From: Corallium rubrum
Lineage: Eukaryota > Cnidaria > Anthozoa > Scleralcyonacea > Coralliidae
Reading direction: 5' to 3'
DNA: 64,000 nucleotides
Assembly: GCA_964035015.1 (NCBI GenBank)
Contig: OZ036006.1
Location: forward strand, 9,648,451 to 9,712,450
The notes under the pieces were generated by a model. The model was given only the letters and a program-made list of their open reading frames with translations. It did no database searches and had not been told where the DNA came from. Of the stretch, positions 28,050 to 38,939 are shown piece after piece (within the stretch, counting starts at the first letter, position 1; each line of letters opens with the position of its first letter). The translations under genes were made by a program, and so were the position numbers.

Positions 28050-30726
28050 TTTTATTGAAATCAAAAATTATACAGTAACAATCACTGTCTGCAATTAGCA
28101 AAGGCTAGTCGAGGCGAACAGTGATAGATTAGAAAAAATTTGAAAAATCTCAAGGCTAGATCCAGTAAATAATAGTTATCAATAAGTAACAATATATAAA
28201 TACACATCATTACCTTTTCTTATATATAATATACGAACTTACACCATATAAAATAATATAAATTCCCATACCATATATGCATGTTACAAAGTACATTAAA
28301 ACTACAATACTAGGAAAAAAATAGAGAAAAACTAAATAAATAAACACTGGAAAATGCAAACATATAATGCTAAGGTTTCCCAGACTTTGTTAAATTATTT
28401 CATTTCATTAATTTATTTCAATTTTAATGTTTTGCAATTTTCTCATTATTGATGGCACATCAATATAATCCTCCTCCCTCAATAAGTATAGAAAATAACG
28501 TTTCATGTAATGTTTTCTTGAATTTGTTTTTTGAGAATTTACACAAATTGATGGAATGCTATTCCAAACCCCAACTCCTGTTCGTGAAAATGATTTATTT
28601 TGTTTGTTTAAACGTGAGTACTTCACATAGTAGTTACCTCTTGAGGAAAATCTAGTGTTATATTTGTGTACTTTAATATTTCAGAGTAACCGTATTACAA
28701 AACTCGAGGGTCTTGATGGCTTGGAGAGTTTGGAAGAATTCTACATCAGTCATAATGGAATTACTGCTATCGAAGGTTTAGATAATTTGGTAAGGAAAAC
28801 CAGTCATTGAACCCTTGGACTCTGGCCAAAACATCAAAAGTATCTAGACACTACTGACATACTCAATCTACCTACAGGTATTCATCAGTTACTGTACAAT
28901 GATCAATTAACCAAACATGTTTTCTTGTCAAGGTCAAACTTACAACTTTGGATCTTGCCAGCAACCAAATCACAAGAATTCAAAACATTAGCCATCTGGA
29001 AAACTTGGAAGAATTTTGGGTGTGTAATGAAATACTTTGCTTAATTGACAAATATGATATGCAATGGATTCCCTTTAACTGGCACTGTGCCTATAGTTTT
29101 ACTCTGTCAGTAATTACAAGTCCAGCAAAACATTGCCATTGCATTAGAGACAGTACAGTACAGTTTAAATTTTTGCCACATTTTGGCCAACAAGTAACTT
29201 TTGATTTCTTGTACACACAGATCAATTGATGTGAGCAAGCTCCAATCTATTTGGTACTGTCCAGTGTCAAAAGCACAGCAGCCCAATTCTGTTTGGGAGG
29301 TAGAGATTTTTGCCCAAACAATTTAGTGATAAATAGTGATTTTTAAGTTGTATTTTTCAGTCTTCGCTTAACACGTGAATTTTTCTTGAACATTTCACAG
29401 CAATACATCTCAAAATTGCCCGAAATTCCTAGTGCCCAGAAAGTGCCCAAATTTTCCTTTTTCAAATATTTTGGGAGGCAAATTGCCTCCTGCCACCCCT
29501 TCCTGCTACACCTGTGTCCAATGTCCATGAATGATGATCATATCTGCAACTTTATGGATATTCCAGAGGGTGGAGGGAGAGTATTGCCACCCGAGTGGAG
29601 AATTTACGAGACCAACTTTTTTTAGTGTAATTTTGGGTGTAGATTACGATTTTGCATGTTGATCAAGTGTTTGAGGGGGTCTTTACCTTATCAGTTTTAC
29701 CTTAAAGGACATTGGAAGTATAATTTAAGTTTGGCTCATTTGAAAGAACTCGTGAAATGGTATAGTAAGACTCTTTACAATTTTCCCATATCTGTCTTAA
29801 GTTTTCGAAATATTTTGGCCAAAATCAGCGTGCATTCCGCTATTTTGTAGATCTTGACATACATGTATATGACAAAGAGTGAGTAACTGTTTGTACGTAC
29901 CTTATTGATCTGTTTACATTCTTTCAACCCATTTCAGCTCAAAAATACAGTAGATGAAGAATTGGATGAACACGTTTCGTGAATCTAAATGATTCAATGT
30001 CTATTGATATGAAAAAATTAAATATAAAAAAAGGGAAAATTCATATCAATAGACATTGAATCAATCATTTAGATTCACGAAACGTGTTCATCCAGTTCTT
30101 CATCTACTGTATTTTTGAGCTGAAACGGGTTGAAAGAATGTAAACAGATCAATAAGGTACGTACAAACAGTTACTCAATACTCACTCTTTGTCATAAATG
30201 TCAAGATCTACAAAATAGCGGACTGCACGCTGATTTTGGCCAAAATATTTCGAAAACTAAGACAGATATGGGAAAATTGTAAAGAGACTTACTATACCAT
30301 TTCACGAGTTCTTTCAAATGAGACAAACTTAAATTATACTTCCAATGTCCTTTAAGGTAAAACTGATAAAGGTAAAGACCCCCTCAAACACTTGATCAAC
30401 ATGCAAAATCGTAATCTACACCCAAAATTACACTAAAAAAAGTTGGTCTCGTAAATTCTCCGCTTGAGTTACAATACTCCCCCTCTAGCCTCTGGACTAG
30501 GATGATTTTCATGTATATTTTACCATTGGTTTATGTTGTCTATATTTTTTAGTTCAACAATAATCTTTTGGAGAAATGGGGAGACTTAGATCAAATCAAG
30601 AAGATAAAAACTATGAATACTATCTACCTCGAAGGAAATCCCCTTGCTAAAGATGTGAACTATCGCAGAAAAGTCATGCTGACATTGTCAAATCTTAAAC
30701 AGATAGATGCAACATTGACCAGATAA
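23289..30726 (+). CDS. PPP1R7: Protein phosphatase 1 regulatory subunit 7 (sds22), complete
   Basis: Ten exons give 304 residues: 23289-23313, 23396-23442, 23561-23626, 24973-25103, 26548-26710, 26818-26892, 27398-27439, 28685-28789, 28933-29019 and 30553-30726 (TAA). The start ATGGCGGATC has a good context and the phases agree throughout. The protein is an acidic N-terminus (MADHLGGEGEDEQTG), about eleven sds22-type 22-residue leucine-rich repeats (for example LEELDLYDNELDKIENIETL and LESLFLGNNKITKLE) and a C-terminal LRR cap with TIYLEGNPLAKDVNYRRKVM and QIDAT. These match the known family closely; the human protein is longer only at the N-terminus. Sds22 binds the PP1 catalytic subunit through the concave LRR face and controls its maturation and nuclear or mitotic activity. 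Intron 6 begins with GC rather than GT (GAG|GCAAGT). Intron 4 holds a TGACATCA array and intron 9 a 0.93-kb palindrome. Confidence 0.96.
23983..24787. mobile_element. TIR element (GGGGTCCTACTAAACACC family), rearranged copy
   Basis: Ends GGGGTCCTACTAAACACCAT and GGATGGTGTTTAGTAGACC are inverted, with similar flanks (CTACTT on both sides). It is related to the compact copy at 46620-46847. About 24468-24545 looks like an inserted LINE 3' end on the minus strand, with an (ATTC)n tail. It lies in PPP1R7 intron 3. Confidence 0.7.
25205..26510. repeat. TGACATCA tandem array in PPP1R7 intron 4
   Basis: The unit CTGATGACATCACTAA is the same 16-mer as the array at 22078-22955, but with CpA in place of CpG at the centre. 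Dozens of units occur, with ACATATGACATCACTA and TAATTGATGACATC variants. I find essentially no TGACGTCA in it and almost no CpG. The array fills nearly the whole intron and stops about 40 bp before exon 5. Confidence 0.95.
26893..27397 (+). other. GC-AG intron (PPP1R7 intron 6)
   Basis: The exon 6 end reads CTGGAG and continues GCAAGTGATA. The acceptor is CTTTTTGCAG at 27397. The reading frame and LRR homology (KITKLE then NLGGLKKL) require this junction. The donor AG|GCAAGT is the strong consensus expected of GC-AG introns. Confidence 0.85.
27618..27785. repeat. Foldback with hammerhead-like motif in PPP1R7 intron 7
   Basis: The outer arms are GTAAGGTTAGATATAC / GTATATCTAACCTTAC. Inside, the plus strand has CTGATGA (27713-27719), a short linker and GAAACATTAGAC, with the inverse AACGTAGGAGTCTAA in the other arm. 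Confidence 0.6.
27879..28048. repeat. (ATC)n microsatellite
   Basis: It is about 170 bp of nearly pure ATC triplets with a few CTC/ACC interruptions. On the minus strand it directly follows AATAAAAATGATGATG, so it looks like the expanded short-repeat tail of the adjoining LINE fragment. Confidence 0.95.
28049..28680 (-). pseudogene. Non-LTR retrotransposon 3' end (CR1/L2-like)
   Basis: On the minus strand a 72-codon stretch contains SFSRTGVGVWNSIPSICVNS and then KRYFLYLLREEDYIDV. This is the C-terminal pattern (FxRTGxxIWNSIPxxIR...LxxxL...EDDYIDV) found after the reverse transcriptase in CR1-like elements. The 3' UTR follows and ends in the (GAT)n tail. 5'-truncated copy in PPP1R7 intron 7. 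Confidence 0.75.
29563..30495. repeat. 0.93-kb near-perfect palindrome in PPP1R7 intron 9
   Basis: Each arm is about 455 bp, centred near 30029. The left arm runs from CCAGAGGGTGGAGGGAG to AATGATTCAATGTCTATTGA, and the right arm is its inverse ending CCCTCTAGCCTCTGG. It ends 57 bp before the last exon. The inner sequence TTAAAGGACATTGGAAGTAT is related to the MITE at 30830-31353. Confidence 0.9.
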
Positions 30727-30829
30727 AATAACATCTCTGTCTTTGATTTGTGAAACTACACTTGCCAAGTAAAATCATTTGACATTAGGTGAAATAATCA
30801 AGGACCATTTTTGGCCAGTTTAAGGTTAA

Positions 30830-31353
30830 AGGGTATTGGCAATACGAAATAAGTTTTATCTCATTTGAAAGAACTCGTCAAATGGTATAAGAAGACCTTT
30901 TACAATATTTCCGTATTTGTTTTGGTTTTTGAAATATTTCGACCAAAGACAGCGTGCTGTCCACCATCTTATTGTAATATTGGGTCTAATTAACTAAGAA
31001 ATTGGTGACGTCACAAGCAGGGTAAACCTGATGAAACTACTCTGTGGGTGACCAAATTTCCACGGAAGGCTTTTTAAATGTTGTGGGTCAATTTAAAATG
31101 GAAATAGCGCAACAAAAAATCGAGTTTCTCATATCATAAGGTTGACAAGATAAAAATTTCACTTTACCCTGGTTATGTCATCACATGCATAATTTTGCAA
31201 TATTGAAAATAATCCCAAGATAGCGGACAGCACGCTGTCTTTAGTCAAAATATTTCCCAAACCAAAACAGATACAGAAAAATTGTAAAGGGTTTTACACC
31301 ATTTGACAAGTTCTTTCAAATGAGATAAACTTAATTTTTATTGCCAATACCCT
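30830..31353. mobile_element. TIR element AGGGTATTGGCAATA with TTAA flanks
   Basis: It has inverted ends AGGGTATTGGCAATA and TATTGCCAATACCCT, with TTAA on both sides (30826-30829, 31354-31357). Long sub-terminal arms share AGACAGCGTGCTGTCC / GGACAGCACGCTGTCT. The TTAA duplication would fit piggyBac-like MITEs, but the ends themselves contain AA/TT, so the exact duplication is ambiguous. It starts about 100 bp after the PPP1R7 stop. Confidence 0.7.
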
Positions 31354-31598
31354 TTAACCCATTCCAGCCAACAATGTCATTGTCCCCTTTATTATTTTAC
31401 TCTTGTCTAATGTCAAAAGGAAGCCAACACAACAATGGGCTAATAATGTTAAACAGTATACTGTATGGTAATCATGTACAAATATGTAAATCTCTTGTCA
31501 AACATTTTTTTTTTCTGTGATTATAACTTTTGCATCATATTACCAGTATAGGTATATCAAAAACTTGTACAATTCCTTTTGTTATACGAGGTTACAGC

Positions 31599-31822
31599 CC
31601 AGGGTGCATTCCATGTAGGTCATGCCGAAGATCTTCAGCGTGAGTTTCAAAAGTGCTTGGCGTGCTGGTGCACAATCACACTGCGGTCAGCGCACATATA
31701 TACAGCCATACAACTATACAAGTCAGTGGATGGTGCCGGTGTTCGTCTTGACCTGCCTTGGCACAGCACCTGAACACCCGTGGCTTATCTTCGGTGTGGG
31801 GTTGACATGGAATGCACCCTGG
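31599..31822. mobile_element. 8-bp-TSD MITE, CCAGGGTGCATTCCATGT family, copy 1
   Basis: This 224-bp element has termini CCAGGGTGCATTCCATGT and ACATGGAATGCACCCTGG, flanked by a perfect duplication GTTACAGC (31591-31598, 31823-31830). It sits between the convergent 3' ends of PPP1R7 and PIGP. An 8-bp duplication suggests hAT-type mobilisation. Confidence 0.85.
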
Positions 31823-31913
31823 GTTACAGCAGATTCATGTTGAGTGTTTAACACTTTGAAGCCTGACGACGAGTCTTTAGTATTTTGTTCTGGCTATTAA
31901 AATGCCAGACGAT

Positions 31914-31919
31914 TTTATT
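31914..31919 (-). terminator. PIGP polyadenylation signal
   Basis: AATAAA on the minus strand (TTTATT on plus), 66 bp beyond the PIGP stop codon and before the MITE copy. It fits the expected position of a 3' end. Confidence 0.55.
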
Positions 31920-31984
31920 CAGCACTTCATGGCTGCTGTGATGTTATCTGCAATCCAGTAATCTAGTCAACTGATTCAGAAATA

Positions 31985-32164
31985 TCAATTAATGTCTTGT
32001 CTCTGGAAATGTTGTCTTGGATAAAGGAACTTATTTACAGTTCTGATATCAATATCTCCCAAAGGTGGTACACTACGATTTTCACATAAAGTTCCAGTTG
32101 CTGCTAAATGCTCGACTGGCAACATACGAGCATACTCATCTAATGTTAGAAAAACAAAAATATA

Positions 32165-32202
<38 letters not shown>

Positions 32203-34572
32203 GTATGGTCATAATTTTTTATTAATGTTACTTATATATATATATATACATGTATATACATATATAATATATATATATAAGTAACATTGATAAAATATTA
32301 TGACCATCATACATATTTGCTGATGTTACAAAATATTTGCCCAGTCCAATATATCAGACTTATCAGTGATCTATACCTTTATACATAAAACTAGTTAGGT
32401 TTATGTAAAATAATAAAACTACATACTGTACTTATTCCAATAGATGCCCTGGTTGTTTATTTCAAAATTTAGCTCTAAAGGGGGGTGTTTATTAGAGAGG
32501 CATTTACTTCAAAATTTGAAAATTTCAATTATTAAAAAAAAGCATCACATAAATGTTCACACAATCTCATGATTTCTTGAACCAGATGAGGGTAATTGAA
32601 CAAACACTGGGGTTATATAATGTAGATGAATATAAATTTGCAAACTGCACTGTATGCGGTATATGACCTTAGGCCAAAATGCGCATCTGCTTTTTAAGCC
32701 TGGTTCTCATATGTCACCGATGGTCACCAATCGTCGCCGACCCATGATTTAGATGCATGTTAAGTAAAAGAATAAAAGCACTGCTTTTCTGCATTGTTCT
32801 TTATTACTTAACATGCCGCTGCACTTCCTGTTTTAACATGCATCTAAATCACAAATCGACGACCATCGGCGACATATGAGAACCAGGCTTAAGCATTGTA
32901 GCGATAGGCACACTAGGTGGAAAACACAATTTAAAATGAATATCAGAGCCCAGCAAATGACTTTGAAACAAGACATAATAAAAAGAAAAGAAAATTTATT
33001 TACTGACGTTTCGTTGGGGCTTAAGTAGTTTGTTTTAGCGGGGTTATTGGAGGGGAGTTATTGGATGGGGGTGTTTATTAAATATTTTTATTAGTAGAAG
33101 GGGCATCTATTGGAGAGCGGTGTTTATTTGATAGTGGGTGTTTATTGGAATATGTTAATATTTATTTTTCACCTGTTATGGTGGAAAGTGAGTCCAGCGA
33201 TGGTGTTTGAATTAGATTCCAAGAAATATAAAAGACAACTACAATAAGCAGTGTAATGCAACAGAATAATGGACCAGCAAAGACCCAAAATCTATTGAAA
33301 TAAGAATAGTTGCTTGGTATGAGGTGGTATCTACTTTAATGGTTGATAATGGTAAACGATAGTGGAAGGTTGTATATGGTGTATTATGGTAGATACTGGT
33401 AAATGGTTGTACTGTAGGTCATGGTTTATTATAACGGTAAATGACAGTGGAAAGTTGTATATGGTGTAGTATGGTAGATGACATTATGGACAGATAATGG
33501 TGAATGACTGTACTGTAGGTCATGCTGTATTATAATGGTAGATGGCAGTAAATAATGGTGTAAAGTGTAACAGTATAAAGTTAATGGTACTAGTATACTG
33601 TATACTAAGTGCATGATGATGGAGAAGACTAGAAAAGATTGTAAATATAATATATGATATACAGTACAGTACATGTAGAAATGGTATAGAATGGTGTATG
33701 ATGACCAATGATATATACTTGTTGCAAGGATGCAAAATCTTCTTATATTATTTCTTCTTATATCTTCTTATATTATTATAAGAAGATTTTTTTTGGACCA
33801 AATTTCTTCTTATATGACAATTTCCATCGTTACGTTTGGGGTTTGGTTAAAGGTTAGGGGTAAATTGTTTTGATGAATGGCCACGATAGTGCGGCAAGTG
33901 GATTTTATGACATCATGACTTATTCGTATACACCTCATAACATTATTACTTATTTTAGTATTTATGTATTGTAGGTCATATTATTTATATCAAAAAATGA
34001 CATCATCATGTGACATCATCACATTTTTATTTGAAAGTCGAAAATCTTCTTATAATTATTGTCATAAATCTTCTTATAATGATTATAAGAATTAAGAAGA
34101 TTCTTGTTTTGAAAAAATCTTCTTATAAATCATCCCTGACTTGTTGGTGAAAGGTGGTTTGTGAGGGTGGTACTGTAGATGACACTAAATGGTGTATAAT
34201 GATAATGTATCAAAATTTATGAAAAACTTTTCAAAATATTTTGAGGGAAAACACTTTATCAGAAAAATTCGCCTGTATATTTGTAATATTATAAACTTGT
34301 TCAGCTCTCAAAATCGTGCCACAAGTTGTCCAAAGAACTAACCTTTGTGGAAGGTATGTTATGCCCAGTTTATTCAGCCAACATTCTGGTAGATAAGCCC
34401 ATAATATATACAAACCTAAAAGTATTCAAATGGAACAAAATAATTAGACAAATTTGTTAAACAATTTATATTTAATATAAACAAACTCACCAAACAGCAA
34501 ATAACTCGCTACATAAAGAACAAAGCCGTAAATTGCTCTTTCAGGAGTTGGAGAAGGCGAATGTTCTCCCAT
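31985..34572 (-). CDS. PIGP: GPI-N-acetylglucosaminyltransferase subunit P (PIG-P), complete
   Basis: Four minus-strand exons give 142 residues: 34572-34491, 34415-34343, 33291-33173 and 32139-31985 (TGA). All donors are GT, all acceptors AG, and the phases agree (1, 0 with split R, 1). The protein starts MGEHSPSPTPERAIYGFVLY, matching the PIG-P signature SPxPxERAIYGFVL, and continues YLPECWLNKLGITYLPQRFW. Two membrane helices lie at about 13-36 and 55-79. The cytosolic tail carries TPSLDSLSTITDEYAR, then PPLGDIDIRTVNKFLY, equivalent to the family's DI.I.EVN motif. PIG-P is a subunit of the ER-membrane GPI-GnT complex that adds GlcNAc to phosphatidylinositol, the first step of GPI-anchor synthesis. 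Length is normal. Introns hold a TTAA-flanked MITE, AT-rich hairpins and a short minisatellite. Confidence 0.95.
32195..32312. repeat. AT-rich hairpin in PIGP intron 3
   Basis: ATGGTCATAATTTTTTATTA and its inverse ATAAAATATTATGACCATCA flank a TATATATA / TACATGTATA core. A separate (AT)n tract lies at 32167-32199. Confidence 0.75.
32698..32888. mobile_element. TTAA-flanked MITE in PIGP intron 3
   Basis: This 191-bp element has termini GCCTGGTTCTCATATG / CATATGAGAACCAGGC, with TTAA at 32694-32697 and 32889-32892. The inner arms repeat GATTTAGATGCATGTTAA. Confidence 0.75.
33340..34135. repeat. Minisatellite and AAGAAGAT-rich block in PIGP intron 2
   Basis: From 33340 to 33560 about 110-bp units recur, marked by GTGGAAGGTTGTATATGGTG and TACTGTAGGTCATG. 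From 33736 to 34130 the motif ATCTTCTTATA and its inverse occur many times at both ends of the block. No coding signal. Confidence 0.65.
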
Positions 34573-35122
34573 TTTTGCACATATTCGTGAACAAGACAGA
34601 TCAAAGTGAAAAGAAGTCAACAAAAAACAAACAAAAAAACAACCACGTTATAGTTTTGCGCTAGAAGATAAGTCACGTTAATTGTTTTGCTGCTGACCAC
34701 TTGAGCCCACGATTTGAGTACACCCACTAGCAGTTATGCCGCGTCCCCCCCCGTTTCTTCTTTTTTTCAAATAACACCATAATTTAAACGCGAAACGCAA
34801 AAATCTAAACGCGAAACGAACTTTGGACTCCTTTGATATTTTAATAGAGCACTGTTCTAGTTATAAGTTGTGAAACAAGTTTTACAAATTTTTCACTGTA
34901 GCTTACTTTAGCTGAGCTTATTTTATTAATCTATCAGATATCTTTCTAAATTTCTTTTACTAAATTAACAAAGTAATTTTAATTTTGTTATTTAATTAAC
35001 TTCAAGGGGGTGTATGTATTTCAGTCCCGGGGGGGCGATACTCTCTATCTGGTATGTGCCATCCTATAGGGTGTGGTTTTCGAGCTCCGTGTAGGGTATA
35101 CAAATTGTCTATTTGGTCTGCA

Positions 35123-35312
35123 ATACCTTATTAAAAAATGGCCGCCGAATTAGAATTCTTTTGTGTGCATATAAATTAGGCTAATTAGCCCTTATGCCCT
35201 CGCTTTAAAGTAAAAATTATTTTGAATCTCACACATGGAAAATGAGTTCATAAGGGCTAATTTATATGTATATAAAAGAATTTTAATTCGGCGGCCATTT
35301 TTGAGTAAGGTC
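35123..35312. repeat. Foldback around GGCCGCCGAATT
   Basis: AAAATGGCCGCCGAATTAGA at 35136 is inverted at 35280-35300. The arms continue as TTAGGCTAATTAGCCCTTAT / ATAAGGGCTAATTTATAT. It lies upstream of PIGP. Confidence 0.7.
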
Positions 35313-35672
35313 TACAGGGTTGCATATTTTGGTCCGAGATAGGGTATGGATGCTGAAACCAGTGCTCTAAGCCGACCATAAACGAATTTTTGCGACATCT
35401 GCGCCTCGTGAGTCGTATTTGTCTTATATTGATAGTAAACTGAACATTGAAAATCGGAAAAACAGCATATTTAATAACTATCTTAAGTCTTGTCAACCAT
35501 TAAATTAATGAATAATGGTACCAGCATTAGTGACATTAACTACTGGATGTATGCAAATGAACTCAAGCTACAGCTAAATAATGACAACACATGCAAAGAG
35601 TTAATTGCTTCTTCAAAATCTTTGCCATCATCCAGTTCCACCTTTAGAAATCTTTTTGACCTTATATATATG

Positions 35673-35988
35673 CCAGGGTGCATTCCATGTAAACCCCACG
35701 CCAGAGATACGCCGAATACTTCCGACCGCTACGCCAAGGATTACGTCAGACACCCGCCGAGATTGCACAACTTCTTATCTTCAGTCGTCTCTTTCGGTTT
35801 TGAATCAATCAGGAAGAAGTTTAAAGCATTATTAACATTTCTTATGCGAAAAAAAACATAAAGCGCCGTTACGCCAAGCACTTATACTCGACGAGACACG
35901 CCGGAGATCTCCGCCGACACGCTGAGATTTTTTCGAGTCTACGCCGGAGATCTCCGGCGTGGAGTACATGGAATGGAATGCAGACTGG
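35673..35988. mobile_element. 8-bp-TSD MITE, CCAGGGTGCATTCCATGT family, copy 2
   Basis: The start CCAGGGTGCATTCCATGT matches copy 1 at 31599. The end is CATGGAATGGAATGCAGACTGG, slightly diverged (a duplicated ATGGA). The duplication TATATATG flanks both sides (35665-35672, 35989-35996). The interior has inverted CGCCGGAGATCTCCGGCG motifs. Confidence 0.8.
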
Positions 35989-36386
35989 TATATATGTATT
36001 GATATTGAACTCTCAAATGATAGTCTATGATATCTGATATAGTAAAGAATATCAGTTCCTTTTGATAGCTGTTGACTGATGAACAATCTAGTCAATTCCA
36101 TATATTTGAGAAAAGGCTGGTTATTACAGAATATGTGAAACATAAAAAACTAATTTATTAAATATCTCTTCAATTTTTCAAGACATTTCTTGCGAAAACT
36201 TTGTAAAAACTATTTATATTTTTCTCAAGTTAAATTCCTCAGTTTCTGTTTTACTATCTATATCTTCTTTTGTCTGTATCTGGTTTCATTGCAACACGTC
36301 ATGCCTACTTATTTTTAATATGTTTCTGTGTGTGCACGTATTACACCATTGAATCGTTGAACTATATATACCTATTGTTTAGTATT

Positions 36387-36946
36387 GTTATATAGCTGGA
36401 GTTTCACTGGATACAACGATGACTGTCATTGGTTGGTTTGTGGTCACATGACCCTAGCTAAATTTCAATGTCTACCGAGCGGGCAATAATTGAGAACTTA
36501 TTGCCTGCTTGGTCAATAAGTTTTCAATTGTTGACCGCTAGAACTTTGAACTCTTCACGGCATCCTATAAACAAAAGCTTGTTTGGTACGAAAAAAAGAA
36601 TATTTATAGGTCTTCAAAGCATGTGTGAAGATTAACTGGAGAAGTGTATTGCTGTTCTGTTGTTCTGAGACTCATATTTGTTTGGTTGAAGTGAAATTAC
36701 GGAGCCAGGTGAAATGTTTTGGTAAGTCTTAGCGTTTGTCTTTTGTGTACTTTCCCTTGATAAGCGTCGAAATTATTCAGCGAAACTCAAGCTATATAAC
36801 AAAACACTTAATGTCTGATCCCTCGGGAAACAGTTAGTTTTGTTTTCCCTCGAGTCTCGATGTTTCCCTCGACTTCGTCTCGGGAAATATCAAGACTCTC
36901 GGGAAAACAAAACTAACTGTTTCCCTCGGGAGCAGACATTAAGTGT
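36387..36946 (+). mobile_element. Composite foldback element, copy B
   Basis: The TIR part 36387-36802 (GTTATATAGCTGGAGTTTCA ... AACTCAAGCTATATAAC) is followed by the hairpin part 36806-36946 (CACTTAATGTCTGATCCCTC ... AGCAGACATTAAGTGT). Same organisation as 15951-16517 and 59411-59994. Confidence 0.8.
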
Positions 36947-37152
36947 ATATTAAAACCAGCAGTCCGAGACGCATGTACGCCTTGCGGACCTATTTTTTTA
37001 GTTTAGGTCTGTGATAGGGTTTGTAGAAAATCACTTTCTTAGGTCTGGGATAAGGGTCAGAATATTTAAAGGTCATAGCACAGGTTTTTCAGTCAAACGT
37101 TAACTGCACAATGCTGATATAGCCACGCACTTTTCCACTTTAACCCATTACT

Positions 37153-37815
37153 CATAGAGATCATATAAATACTAGAGGGGGCATCCTATCTTAATTTCAG
37201 CCAACCACGGGTAACCAATTGAACGCCGCCATCTTGGATTTTTTTAGAGGCAAACATTAGGCGCGTTGGTTGGCAAAGGACTGGGTCTAGTACGTTTGCC
37301 AACCAATTGACTGAAATATCATAGGTCAACACGATCTCTTACCAAAATTAAGCGTATATCTTAATTGTAAAATAGGGCTCGAATTAAGACATGGCCTTAA
37401 TTTTAAAATAGGGCTCAAATTAAGACATGGCCTTAATTTATCTGTCCCACAAGCGGGATGTTAAACTTGAACACATAAAGCTAAGAATCCTAGAGGGGCG
37501 TTCTGGTCGGGGTCTGAGAGGTGGGACTTTTTTCCGGAGGGTTGTGATTAGGCTTATGGCTACCGGGGGGTTGTGGTTAGGTTTAGGGTTTCCAGGGGGT
37601 TAGGGTTAGGGTTTCCGGGGGGTTGTGGTTAGGGGTTGGGGGTATGGGGGAGAGTTTTCATTTAAAATTAAGGATTAGCCTTAATTCTAGGCGAGTTGAC
37701 AATTAAGGATAATCCTTAATTTTGGATGTGAGGTCGACCTTAGGTAATGGCGGCCCCCATGCGGTTACCAAATTTTCCCGCCAATGCCCCCTCTAGTATT
37801 TATATGATCTCTATG
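37153..37815. mobile_element. TIR element CATAGAGATCATATAAATAC with 8-bp duplication
   Basis: Inverted ends of at least 30 bp (CATAGAGATCATATAAATAC...) are flanked by a perfect CCATTACT on each side (37145-37152, 37816-37823). The interior contains CTTAATTTTAAAATAGGGCT tandem copies and TTAGGGTTAGGG-like stretches. This 663-bp element is non-coding. Confidence 0.85.
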
Positions 37816-37931
37816 CCATTACTGCCTAGGGCTGTTTAAGGGCTCTCCCTTTGACCAGTAAAATCATCTGGTGTTAGAAATATTAGAGATCGGATCGTTT
37901 TTGGCCAACTCAGGCTGCAACGTTGAGTTAA

Positions 37932-38920
37932 AGTGCTTATATCACTTGTGGGGTTTTAACATATTTAAATAGATAAAAAAAAGTTAGTTAATAAGTTGTT
38001 TTGCCGTTTTTGATTTAGTTTAATAGTTTCCGAGATACAGGCCTTTAAACATGCCAATTTGGGTCTAAAATGTTATACTATGCAGAATGATATCCATGAC
38101 ATTCTGGAAAGTACCACAGATCAGCCGATACCATGCGAATACCGGCGAGTTTGCAGAAACATAGACTTGGATCAAGTCTGTCTCTCCGCGGCCTTTCGCC
38201 AAAAATTTCCGTCGTTCACTTTTAAGCACGAGGGCCTGGGACTCAGGAACCTAAGACGACCGTCTTCTTAGTTGGAATCAATGTGCGTACTAGAAAACGG
38301 GTGTGAGCTCGACATTTCGATTTTTCAGTCAAATATATGTGTTTTTGTGAATCAATAAGCCGAAACGTAGTTGTTTTTGATTGACTCGTTCCTGAGTCCC
38401 AGGCCCCCAAGGTCTTAAAATGAACGACGGACATTTAACATATTTAAATAGATAAAAAAAAGTTAGTTAATAAGTTGTTTTGCCGTTTTTGATTTCGTTT
38501 AATAGTTTCTGAGATATAGGCCTTTAAACATGCCAATTCGGGCCTTTCGCCAAAAATTTCCGTCGTTCATTTTTAAGCACGAGGGCCTGGGACTCAGGAA
38601 CCTAAGACGACCGTCTTCTTAGTTGGAATCAATGTGTGTACTAGAAAACGGGTGTGAGCTCGACATTTCGATTTTTCAGTCAAATATATGTGTTTTTGTG
38701 AATCAATAAGCCGAAACGCAGTTGTTTTGAATCGACTCGTTCCTGAGTCCCAGGCCCCCAAGGTCTTATAATGAACGACGGAAATTTTTGAGAATGGCAT
38801 GTTCAGAAGCCAATATGTCAGGAACTATTTGACTAAATCAAAAACGGCAAAATAAGTTATTAACTAACTTTTTTTTGCTCTATTCAAATACATTAAAACC
38901 ACGCAAGTGATATAAGCACT
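37932..38920. mobile_element. TIR element AGTGCTTATATCACTTGTGG with internal duplication
   Basis: Ends AGTGCTTATATCACTTGTGG and its inverse are flanked by TTAA (37928-37931, 38921-38924). The internal segment ATGCCAATT..TTTCGCCAAAAATTTCCG is present twice (about 38050-38420 and 38520-38790). A related element lies at 43392-44373. Confidence 0.75.
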
Positions 38921-38939
38921 TTAAGTTAAATTAAGTATT

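Noticed and set aside
29343..29850. Open frames of 60-80 codons in PPP1R7 intron 9
   Set aside because: They lie partly in the palindrome arms and show no family motif; the intron is required by the sds22 reading frame.
34231..34413. 60-codon minus-strand frame reading beyond YLPQR
   Set aside because: Only its first part is coding (PIGP exon 2); the rest runs past the GTTAGT donor at 34342.
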